Source: Zancudomyces culisetae (Eukaryota; Kickxellomycota; Harpellomycetes; Harpellales; Legeriomycetaceae). Taken from it: a stretch of DNA of 19,639 bases. Below the pieces are notes generated by a model. It was not told the DNA's origin, did no database searches, and was given only the letters and a program-made list of their open reading frames with translations. Both the position numbers and the translations under genes were made by a program. The stretch covers positions 1 to 19,639 of the forward strand of contig LSSK01000511.1 in NCBI GenBank assembly GCA_001969505.1. Direction: 5' to 3'. This document shows, one piece after another, positions 1-7,917 of the stretch (position 1 is its first letter; every line of letters begins with the position of its first letter).

Positions 1-473
1 CGTCCAACCTCTCGCCATCCTCCTCTTCTTCTTCCCATTCCTCCCCCTGCTCCCCTACCTAGCCTTTGCATTCCTCTTCGCTCCACTCGGCCGTATCCTC
101 CTCTTCCTCTTCCTCTTCCTCCTCCTCTTCCACCACCTCCTCCTACCACTACTCCCAATCGTCGAACTCCTCCATCTACCACCGAGAATGTTGACTCCTC
201 CTCCACCTGCGCATATGCAAACGTCGATGCTGCGGCACTACCGTAGTTTTGGTGTGTCTGGTATCCATCTCGCTTGCCTCCTTTGCCTCTTCCTCCCGGT
301 GCTTGCGACTGTCCTCCTGTGCTGCCCCATTCTGCTGCCCGTGTAACCCGGTCGTTCTTTGAGTATGGCACATACGGAATCTTACACACCTCCAGCTCTA
401 CTCCCTCCGGTGGTCCCCATCCATTGATGTTTTCAAAAATCTTGGGTAATACAAATCTTGGTAATTCTGACAT
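1..473 (-). CDS. EIF3D: Translation initiation factor eIF3 subunit D, N-terminal part (cut by window edge)
   Basis: eIF3d is the cap-binding subunit of the eIF3 complex (Moe1 in fission yeast) and acts in the cytosol on the 40S ribosome. The frame starts with ATG at 473 and stays open for 157 codons and 2 bases to the window edge; the C-terminal part is outside. Seen directly: the start MSELPRFVLPKIFENINGWG matches the family pattern Pro-x-Ile-x-(E/D)-N-x-x-GWGP; PYVPYSKNDR (residues 33-42) followed by AAEW matches the family's PYxPFSKxDR...ADW block; and FAYAQVEEESTFSVVD (85-100) matches its conserved acidic YxxxE(D/E)ESxFxxVD block. Residues 106-152 are Gly/Arg-rich with RG and RGG repeats, usual for RNA-binding tails and known in fungal eIF3d. 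The C/T-rich plus strand at 1-180 is the antisense of this segment. No intron is seen. The minus-strand ATG context has A at -3. Confidence 0.9.
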   Translation of the reverse strand, partial: MSELPRFVLPKIFENINGWGPPEGVELEVCKIPYVPYSKNDRVTRAAEWGSTGGQSQAPGGRGKGGKRDGYQTHQNYGSAAASTFAYAQVEEESTFSVVDGGVRRLGVVVGGGGGRGGGRGRGRGGYGRVERRGMQRLGRGAGGGMGRRRGGWREVG

Positions 474-958
474 TTTTCCGTCGTGCTTTTTTTTGCTTTT
501 TTTTTTGTTTACCCTTTGTTTTTCCCTTGTTTTATTTCCTATTTCTCCTTTCTCCCTTGTATTTTTTTTATTTTTTTTTTCTTTACCAAATTTTAAAAAA
601 AAAATTTTTTTTCCAACATTATTATCACCCTCTCCTCTCACTAATTTTTTCTTTGAATCTCATTAAATGAAATTATAAAGCAAATCAAATTTATTTATTA
701 CAAACTCTCCAAAAAAAAAAAAATCCCCCCTCTAAGTTGCCCTGAGATTTCCCCCACCTCGTTTGGATTTCCCTCGGCACCCATTCTCCCATACCGCCAC
801 CCCGAAAAATCTCTTCCAAAACTCTTCTTTTCTCCCTCTCTTTCTCTTTCTCTTTGGGTAGGAAGAATGTCCTAAAAACAAAGATTAAAGTAAAAAACAC
901 TATAATAAATCATTAATTAATCAAAAAATAAAAAAGTTCATCAATCAAGGCAAAGTGT
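474..958. promoter_or_regulatory. Intergenic: eIF3d promoter side and psuG 3' flank
   Basis: About 485 bases between the start of eIF3d and the stop of psuG, both on the minus strand. The part next to eIF3d (480-610) is almost pure T/C on the plus strand, so it is a purine tract upstream of the gene on the coding strand. A symmetric A10T8 block lies at 595-612; rigid A/T tracts of this kind often exclude nucleosomes (inference). On the minus strand AATAAATAAA at 690-699 is the best polyadenylation signal for psuG, about 260 bases past its stop. An AATAAA also overlaps the psuG stop codon at 958-963. Plus-strand open frames in this stretch are low-complexity Phe/Leu/Ser translations of the T-rich tract and are not taken as genes. 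Confidence 0.5.
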
Positions 959-1981
959 TTATTTCAAAAGCTTGGCATACTCTACTGCGATATTCGCTCC
1001 AACCTTTGCATTGTTTTTGATCAACGCAATATTTGAAGACAATGTCTTGCCACCTGTCAGCTCAACCAAGCGCTGCAACAAAAATGGCGTTGACTCCTTT
1101 CCGCTCAGTATTCCATTCTCCTCCGCCTCGTCAATAGCCAACCCCACAAACTCCTCGATTTCTGCTCCTGAAAACATCTGCTCATGTTCTGGAATTGGGA
1201 CGGCGAATACCATTCCAATGTTGGATTTTAACTGCTTGCGCTGCGCATGTATCATCCGTGCTGCTCCTCCATACGTCTCTACGTTCCAGGGACTCGCTAT
1301 CTTGTCGTGAGTTGTTGTTGTAAAGAACGCAGGGAAGTGTCGCTCCGATCCAAACGTAATTACTGGAACGCCAAGTGTCTCCAAATGCTCCAGAGTACGT
1401 GGAATGTCGAGTATTGACTTGGCCCCTCCACAAACAACACTCACGGGTGTGCGTCCAAGCTCGGTAAGATCTGGACTGATATCATGTGTGTTCTGCACTC
1501 CCCGATGCACACCCCCAATTCCTCCTGTCACAAACACCTCAATTCCCGCAAGCTTCGCTGCTATCATCGTCCCGCTCACCGTTGTCGCTCCCAGCACTGG
1601 ATCATGTTGCTGCTGCTTGCTCAGCAACACTGCCAAATCTCGTGTTGATGCCTTCACCGCCTTTCGCCCCGTCTTTGCCAATCGCTCCAAGTCTCCACGT
1701 GAAAGTCCCACACATATTTTGCCATCCATCAACGCTACTGTCGCTGGGACAGCATGGTTCTTGCGTATCACCTCCTCTACCGCGATCGCTGTCTCCAAGT
1801 TTTGTGGATACGGCATTCCATGGCTGATTATTGTTGATTCAAGCGCAACCACTGGTTCATTATTTGCCAACGCTTCTTTTACTGCCGGACTAACTCTTAC
1901 CAGACTTGAAAGCCCTCTAGTTCCAACTACTTTTTTCCCGGCAACAATACGTCCGATACCCAATGCTCTTTTCCCAATCAT
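959..1981 (-). CDS. psuG: Pseudouridine-5'-phosphate glycosidase, stand-alone, probably mitochondrial
   Basis: The enzyme splits pseudouridine 5'-phosphate into uracil and ribose 5-phosphate, the second step of pseudouridine breakdown after pseudouridine kinase. The 340-residue frame is complete and carries the family blocks in order: VALESTIISHGMP (45-57, with the active-site Glu48), AVKASTRDL (108-116, Lys110), GATTVSGTMIAAKLAGI (131-147), TGGIGGVHRG (152-161), DISPDL (167-172, metal-binding Asp167), CGGAKSILDIP (184-194, with Lys188 at the Schiff-base position), GKESTPFLL (294-302) and SNIALIKNNAKVGAN (316-330, Asn317). All key residues are present. Compared with the bacterial enzyme there are about 20-30 extra N-terminal residues, rich in Lys, Arg and Gly and lacking acidic residues, which suggests a mitochondrial presequence (inference). 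Many fungal homologues are fused to a PfkB-type kinase. This one ends directly after the glycosidase, and no kinase lies nearby. No introns. Confidence 0.97.
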   Translation of the reverse strand: MIGKRALGIGRIVAGKKVVGTRGLSSLVRVSPAVKEALANNEPVVALESTIISHGMPYPQNLETAIAVEEVIRKNHAVPATVALMDGKICVGLSRGDLERLAKTGRKAVKASTRDLAVLLSKQQQHDPVLGATTVSGTMIAAKLAGIEVFVTGGIGGVHRGVQNTHDISPDLTELGRTPVSVVCGGAKSILDIPRTLEHLETLGVPVITFGSERHFPAFFTTTTHDKIASPWNVETYGGAARMIHAQRKQLKSNIGMVFAVPIPEHEQMFSGAEIEEFVGLAIDEAEENGILSGKESTPFLLQRLVELTGGKTLSSNIALIKNNAKVGANIAVEYAKLLK

Positions 1982-2110
1982 TTTGGTGTCCTTTTTATTT
2001 CTTTTTCTTTTATGTTATTTAATAACCTTTTGTGTTTTTGTTCTTATAAAGAAATCGTATTTTATTTCAATCTTCAATTAATGAGCGAAAAAAAAAAGGA
2101 GGAAAAAAAT
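1982..2110 (-). promoter_or_regulatory. psuG promoter region with TATA-like element
   Basis: Upstream of the psuG start the coding strand is A-rich, with A at -3 before the ATG. A TATA-like element (TTTATAAG on the minus strand, 2043-2050) lies about 65 bases upstream of the ATG, a plausible distance for a start site with a short leader. A purine-rich A-tract follows at 2089-2108. The assignment rests on position and motif only. Confidence 0.4.
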
Positions 2111-2689
2111 ATGGCGGAAATAATAGCTGTAAATATATCCGATTTTCTGATAATTGATATCACTTTGTAAAAAATCGCACTTTACCACTTTAAACTCAGT
2201 AATCGTAATCTATTTTTTACTTGCATTGTTGTTTACAGCCTCTTACTTAAACCCATCCATTTTTTACTTGCCCGATTTTTTTCTCCCTTTTTTTTTCACC
2301 TCTCCCATTTCTCCTAACTCTTTTCCCCTTAATCTTCCTCCTCTCTCTCTCAGCCATGTTTTTTTTTTGTTAGCCACTAATATTTCACTTTTTCCACCTA
2401 TAAGAAAAATCACCTAGTAAAACCAAACCTCATTTCTTCTGTCCATCCTTTGGCTTTCATTGTTATCACCTTTTGCCTCATGGCTTTATCCCATTACAAT
2501 ATCGTTTATTTTTTCTCCTGCAACCGTTTTTATACTGCATTCAAAATACTCCTCCTTCCTCTTCTCTTCTTCCTCCCCCCCCTCACATTATTCAAATTAA
2601 TCTGAACATGAATAATACAAGCAAACTAATGTTTGGCTCCAATCATTACTAAATAAAGTTTTATCAAATCAAATTAATCAACTCAACTT

Positions 2690-2717
2690 AATCAAATCAA
2701 ATCAAATCAAATCAAAC
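2690..2717. repeat. ATCAA pentamer microsatellite
   Basis: About five tandem copies of the 5-base unit ATCAA. It sits in a longer A/T/C-only tract (2660-2720) that has scattered degenerate copies of the same unit. Confidence 0.85.
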
Positions 2718-2839
2718 CTTCACTCCAAAAAAAATTATTTTTTTCATGATAAAAAAATCCCCCACACCAACATATCCTCTCCTCCACTCCCCCTACCAAT
2801 AAACATTGCGTAATAGTTTGTTTTTCTCTTCAAATTCAT

Positions 2840-2879
2840 AATTAGGATTAGAATTGGAATTAGAATTAGAATTAGAAAT
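2840..2879. repeat. AATTAG-type hexamer repeat, degenerate
   Basis: Six to seven copies of AATTAG with single-base variants (GGATTAG, GAATTGG). The more diverged units are at the left, and the last three are nearly perfect. It resembles telomere-type TTAGG units only superficially. Confidence 0.75.
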
Positions 2880-3892
2880 AAATGATAAAAACATAAATGT
2901 CCTTTGCTCAATATGCCGAATTTTAAACGCAAATAACAAAAAAGCAGTCATCTTTTTTATATCTATTAAAAACGAGCCTATTTATATCTCGTAATTAAAC
3001 AGTCACTATTCTTTTTCCTTTAATTTCTTTGCTTTGTTTTTTTTTTTTCATTTGCCAAATCTGCATTTATCTCTCCACTTTTCACCCTCCTACCTTTAAA
3101 CGCATTAAAAGTTTTTGTGATGCAATCGTAAATTATAATGTAATACAGTTTTATGCCCACAATGGATATTTGCTCCATTCTTAAATTCACACTCATTATT
3201 ACTTCTGAACTTATACCCTATCAAACTGGCAAAATAGTTCCAAATACACTCCCCCTCCTCCTCCTCCTCCCCTCTCTACATACTCACCCAGTTCCCTGTT
3301 CTCCTCATACATAATATCATATCTTTTGATTGTAATGCTCCTCTCTCCGTTACCATGCTGCAATACATTGAGACAGAATCGTTAACCAGATCACTGTTTC
3401 CTCCTAACATATTCCTATTCATCACACCCTTGTTCTTCCTCTCTATCCTTCACATCCCTTTCCTCCCGTTTCTTTGGCATTCTTTTTTTTCTTTGGAAGT
3501 GGATCACTCCTCCATGAAGCCATTCCTACGACAAAATTCGATACATTAGCGCTGTTTACAACAAAACAGTCAACAGTGCATAAATGACATACCCATACTC
3601 ATTCGCTTGATTCTCTCATCCTGTCTTCAAGTTTCAAGAACAGTACAACTGAATAAATGAGCGAGCTTATATTTTTTGCTATGTGAATTTGTTGAATAAA
3701 TATCACATAAAATCATAAGCAATAGTGGTTTCACAAGAAAAAAAAACAGTAACAACAGTCACCATTGTGAAAAATGTATTATAATCGTAGTTACCGTTAT
3801 TCATCTCTGCCTATTTTGTACACTAGCATTAGGTCATCAAGAAACATAAAAGGTAAAAAGGTAATTAAACCATTTTTGGTTACCTGAAAAAG

Positions 3893-4209
3893 ACCAAACA
3901 TGTCCCAAAATCAGTTTGGATAAAATGTATATTGTTAGTTTAATACAGATATATTGCTATAACAGCTCTAACAAGATACGGTTGGGAAGCCACATCATTA
4001 TGAAATTTCTAAAGTGCATAGTAATCATTTTTGGGTTTGTTTTTGATTGATTTATAGATGTTGGTTTTTTATTAATATATACATAATTATTTAGTACTAG
4101 CATGAAACAAGGGATGTAGTCACAGCACCAAGATGCAGTAATACTATTTCATTGAACTTTATTACAGTGGTTTTGTTTTTGTTTTTGTTTTGCTTTTTCT
4201 TTTGTTTTG

Positions 4210-4251
<42 letters not shown>

Positions 4252-4564
4252 CTTGCGTGACTAAATGGAGTTGGTGCATTGGAAATGTTTAGCCGTTTTG
4301 GTTTAGGCTATTTGATACTAAAATCAAAACGAGCAAAAGTGTGAACAAAAGTGTGATTTTACAAGTTGGTCAGAGCTAGTTAGATCTATGAGAGGGAAAG
4401 AAGAGGGAGAGGAGAGGAAGGAAGGTGGTTGGGACTACGAGTAAGATTGAAACTAAGGCGTTATAAAGATGAACCTTTTGGTGTTGCAGCCCAGAAGAAT
4501 ATTTTAGTTGATGGCTTATCGGTATCATGAAGGATTTTTGCAGTGTTTGCGGCTGCGCTGTACA
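3893..4564 (+). repeat. Dispersed repeat, copy 1 (about 680 bp)
   Basis: This segment recurs in the same orientation at 10183-10866. The left arm (about 3908-4170) differs from the other copy at only about 7 of roughly 265 positions. A G/T microsatellite of variable length follows (4171-4252). The right arm (4265-4564) is clearly more diverged, with blocks of perfect identity such as the 40-base stretch around 4308-4350. No terminal inverted repeats, target duplications, or long open frame were found. On the minus strand 4461-4563 reads YSAAANTAKILHDT...KIFFWAAT, and the same words persist in copy 2. It could be an old duplicated gene fragment, a non-autonomous mobile repeat, or a non-coding RNA locus; the sequence does not decide. 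Confidence 0.85.
4171..4252. repeat. TTTTG / TTTTTG microsatellite in repeat copy 1
   Basis: A run of TTTTG and TTTTTG units with few interruptions inside the dispersed repeat. The equivalent tract in copy 2 (10461-10560) has a different length and order of units, as expected for slippage after duplication. Confidence 0.85.
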
Positions 4565-7501
4565 CGTAAGACACGTTGATTAGAATGGTATTAAAAAGTA
4601 TCAACACTTTTGATATTGTAATACTGAATGTGAATGGGAATGTTTTTGCAAAATGCAATTATGATCATGCGTTACTAGATATTCTTGTGGATAATTATTT
4701 ATATTGCCCAAGAAAAGTGCAATAATTTTATTATCTGGGTTTGGAGTAGGAAAAAAAAATAAAAAGGATCTGATCCCATTTTCGGATTAATACTGCTTTT
4801 TTACTTCCAACGATTTACAGATTAATTTGAACCAATTAAAAAATCAATTAATAACACTTACTGCTCACTTTGTCTCCCACCGATATTTTCTAAACGCATC
4901 GTGTATACGGAATGGATTCTTAGTTCATCTCAACCCCCAACTGTTTCTTTCACTCTTCACTCTTCACTCTTCACTCTTCACTTTCTTTCAGAACACACTC
5001 TCCACTTACACCCTTGGAAAAGACAGGGAAACACGTGTGTGCTTTGCAGCAATTACTACCGAAATACAATTCCGCCCTATTGCTAAAAAAAACCTCCCAG
5101 TGTTACAAGCCAATCCTGTCCGTATTTCACTTTACAGAATCAATTTGTCTGTCACTTTCCAAATATACACACCAAATTACGTCTTTATTTGCAACCACCA
5201 ATTGCATCTCATGTTTAACTTATATTAGCCGATTGGCAGCAACCCAAACTCATTTATCCTCACCACCTGATCATTGCATTGGAAATTCAGTAAATCCTAA
5301 ATAAAACAAATATTGGCGCCAGATAGTCAAACTACTTTTTTCCCTGAACGTGAAACCTGCATCTAACATTGTGCACTCGATATTATTATCTTCCTTATTC
5401 ACACCCTTTCTCCTAAATAATCAGAAACAGCTTGGAGCTTAAGCTAGGATTTTCAGAAGTTTCCTATCTATTGTGAACATAATCCACCCCGTTCTCTTAT
5501 ACTCTCCCCTCTCCCCTCTCCCCATATATATTTTTTATTGTCTAGTTTTTATACAATATGCAATGTTTCAGATTTTTGATGCGTTTTATAATGCCAAATA
5601 GAAAAAAAGAGAATGAATATGTGTAGGCGTGCGAGCTTGCTAGTCTGTATACCATGAGAACGACTTCATCGCATGCTCCTTTTGTGCAAGAAACACAATA
5701 TAATTCCGGTGTAGTGGATATGCAGGAGTTTTCCCGAGCTGACGTGTCTCTCACCATTCACTTTATCAAAATTGCGCTATTTTTAAAAGAAAGGTACTTC
5801 CGTATAGCTATATTTCGGTTGGTCTGTTACAATTATGTTCAATTTGACTTACTAACTATCTGCAGCACTTATAACTGTTGTTTCACCAACTCTACTAGAA
5901 TTAAGATCAGTTATATGCAAAGATATGATTCGGATTCCCGCAATACGCCGTTTTTTTATTAAACATACTATCATCACCATAATTATTTTTACAATTTCTC
6001 CTGTATAAAATGAAAAATTAACCTATTCTACTTTTCAAGATAGTAGAGGTATTTCAGCCTTGTTGCTTGTGTCCACTCATACAAAACTAACACTGCTTTA
6101 TTAACTTTTATCATTATTTTTTTGCGGATACATCAGTTCAAACTAGTTTAGCAATATATGACAGTTTTTTTTAATAAATTTTTCAAGCATAACGATATAT
6201 ATAGGGAGTATTATAAAGTTAAAGTATTCAAACTAAGAATTCTATTTTATACTATGTATATTTTTGTCATCCAAAGTTTGTATACTACCAGAAAGTTTTC
6301 TTTGTGCGTATGGGCTCAATGATACTTGTTTTTCTGTAGCTACTATAGTTTGGTTTATCATATTGACATCATTTATCTTTGTGTTCAAGAATTGCGACAA
6401 AAATAAAACCAGAAAATGTCAAAATGAATGAAAGCATAATGAACAAAGTCAGCTGTGGTAATATTTGCCCACTTTTGTTTGTTTTGGCATCAGGCGACTT
6501 ACTCGATTGTTATTTTTCTAGTATTAGCCATCATTTATAGAATCTTCTGCTATCGCTTCGATATTATGATGTTAATAATCCACTCTTGTATCTTGGGATG
6601 TTTTGTTGCGCATCGTTCTGGGTCAAGAAATATATTGCTCATAACTCTGTTGGGGTTTTTTGTCACACCTCAGCTTTTTTCAACATGCGTTTTTTTTTAA
6701 AAAAATAAACAAAATCATCTGAATTATCATTTGCATCTAAAATCCAACAGAAATTACTAAAGTGTCAGTTTGGTCTCATAATTTGTTCGCTAATAAAAAG
6801 TTTTCAGCAATTCATCCCTTTGCAGAAAAGGCTCAGAAATTCAGGTTTGTCATCCATTTTTAGTCAAATTTTCTGGTGTATTGGAAAATTGGTGCATACA
6901 ATAAACTCCCCCCGCCCACAATTCACCATAAAAATGGTTATGATTTCCTTCTAAAGGATATAATTTGGATACATTTTCGAAAGCCATGATGTGATTCAAA
7001 GCGCATCGTTTTGATTTTATTTCTTTTTTTTGGAATCTTTTAATTTTTTCGTTAGTTTTCTAGACTAAATAATCGGCAATCAACAAACTCTATATGTTTG
7101 GCTACACCAATTGTATTTAGGCACTAAGCAAGCTTTTAGTAATTTAAACTTTGAGAAATGAGTAGTGATTTTCACTTTACTTGATGAGACAAAGCCAGCA
7201 TTCTTAATTACTCTTTGGGTAAACGTTCATCCCCATCCCCACTTTGCTATTGGAGGGAATGGCACCAGTATGGGTTCGCAAATATGATTTTTAAACACTC
7301 TAGCGCCTTTTATTTAAGTGGCAAGTAAAAATTAAAAAGTGATTACGTGATGAAAAGGAGGTTCGAAGTGTTGCAAAACCAAATAAAGGTGATGCACCTA
7401 GCAAAAAATATAATGAATATACTATAGCAAGAAAAAAAAAAGCCAAACAAACGAAAACCAAAAGCGTAGCTTTAGTGCATTAAGAAAATCCCAAAGCCCA
7501 A
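4565..7501. other. AT-rich intergenic stretch without a recognised gene
   Basis: About 2.9 kb in which I see no conserved protein. The longest open frames (plus 4827-5228, 133 codons; plus 5654-5962, 102 codons; plus 6455-6700, 81 codons, very hydrophobic) have no recognisable motif. The first contains a translated heptamer repeat. A TATA-like box or neighbouring gene supporting any of them was not found. A (CTCTCCC)n tract is at about 5503-5525. Confidence 0.45.
4950..4980. repeat. TCACTCT heptamer tandem repeat
   Basis: Four and a half perfect tandem copies of the 7-base unit TCACTCT, ending in a variant TCACTTT. Because 7 is not a multiple of 3, it cycles through all frames, so it does not favour coding. 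Confidence 0.9.
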
Positions 7502-7624
7502 ATGACTAACCAAACAGAGTTCGTGAATAATTCCACAAGGCACAAAAACTCGCTCAGTCGAAACCAGGGGAATATTAGCTTTTTGTATAATACAAAGTCT
7601 CAATCATACTCAAATCCTGATTGA
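7502..7624 (+). CDS. Possible small protein, 40 codons, Asn/Ser/Gln-rich
   Basis: ATG at 7502 opens a 40-codon frame that begins MTNQTEFVNNSTRHKN and ends SNPD before TGA. An in-frame TAA lies a few codons upstream of the ATG. Composition is polar (Asn, Ser, Gln, Thr) and unlike the Phe/Lys/Ile-rich chance frames nearby. The same frame stays open for another 50 or so codons after the TGA, so the stop could also mark a decayed longer frame. It ends 6 bases from the convergent minus-strand frame. No family recognised; low confidence. Confidence 0.2.
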   Translation: MTNQTEFVNNSTRHKNSLSRNQGNISFLYNTKSQSYSNPD

Positions 7625-7630
7625 CAAACA

Positions 7631-7807
7631 TCACCCACAGCCATCGTCATCGTTTATACTATCCTCCCAATTCGACGGGATGTCTCGACTGTCAATGTTC
7701 GGAAGGCTACCAGTGTACCCAATAAGTCCTGCTCCTTTCATTTTCTTTCCCTTTATTTTGGCGCTTTGACTCTCAATGCAATAGCTGCTTAGAAGTGTAT
7801 TATCTCT
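7631..7807 (-). CDS. Probable small protein or last exon, acidic C-terminus, unknown family
   Basis: The minus strand is open from 7807 to TGA at 7631-7633. The first ATG, at 7741, would give 36 residues: MKGAGLIGYTGSLPNIDSRD, then PSNWEDS and an acidic Asp/Asn/Gly/Cys tail. The codons have higher GC than the surrounding DNA and a balanced residue set, as in the window's real genes. The frame upstream of the ATG also looks protein-like (SSYCIESQSAKIKG), so this may instead be the last exon of a spliced gene, with a cag acceptor at about 7788-7790. A minus-strand TATA box lies at 7911-7917. I recognise no family. Short upstream ATG frames would lie in the leader if it is unspliced. Confidence 0.35.
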   Translation of the reverse strand, partial: RDNTLLSSYCIESQSAKIKGKKMKGAGLIGYTGSLPNIDSRDIPSNWEDSINDDDGCG

Positions 7808-7910
7808 TCATTAAACGAATAATAGTAGACTATATACAGGTGGGATTTTCTATTTTATTCTCTAAGCTAAATAGGTAAAGCTAAAACATGAGGCAAGAAC
7901 AGAGAGGCTC

Positions 7911-7917
7911 TTATATA
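7911..7917 (-). promoter_or_regulatory. TATA box upstream of the 7631-7807 minus frame
   Basis: On the minus strand the sequence reads A-tract, GTATATAAGAGCC, then a C/T-rich stretch about 10-25 bases downstream that could hold the start site. The box is 170 bases upstream of the ATG at 7741. The GC-rich flank right after the TATA is unusual in this AT-rich area and resembles a true core promoter. Motif evidence only. Confidence 0.35.

Larger units (their letters stand above)
2111..3892. other. AT-rich intergenic stretch, C/T-rich blocks and simple repeats, no recognised gene
   Basis: No frame of convincing length or protein-like composition was found. The plus strand is rich in T and C (2230-2600, 3040-3100, 3240-3300, 3400-3490), and the open frames there translate to Phe/Leu/Ser/Pro low complexity. 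One minus-strand TATA box (tttttata on plus, 2527-2534) is followed about 50 bases later by a 23-codon frame (2410-2481), preceded by a two-codon upstream frame; this is too short to call. Simple repeats inside are listed separately. Confidence 0.5.

Noticed and set aside
1-180. Polypyrimidine simple repeat
   Set aside because: It is the antisense of the Arg/Gly-rich eIF3d coding segment, so it is not an independent repeat.
176-373. 65-codon minus-strand frame
   Set aside because: Wrong frame of the eIF3d coding segment. The other minus frame carries the eIF3d motifs and is open over the full length.
274-666. 130-codon plus-strand frame
   Set aside because: It is antisense to eIF3d at its left and then a Phe/Leu/Ser translation of a T-rich tract. 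The minus-strand frame has the conserved blocks.
1404-2081. 225-codon plus-strand frame
   Set aside because: Antisense shadow of psuG with Ser/Thr/Pro-rich composition and no motif.
4827-5228. 133-codon plus-strand frame
   Set aside because: Contains a translated heptamer repeat and no family motif; nothing supports expression.
6455-6700. 81-codon very hydrophobic plus-strand frame
   Set aside because: Phe/Ile/Leu-rich reading of T-rich DNA, a common chance product. No start context or promoter was seen.
7240-7300. Minus-strand LRTHTG word resembling a C2H2 zinc-finger linker
   Set aside because: Fewer than 25 open codons with no Cys or His pairs around it.
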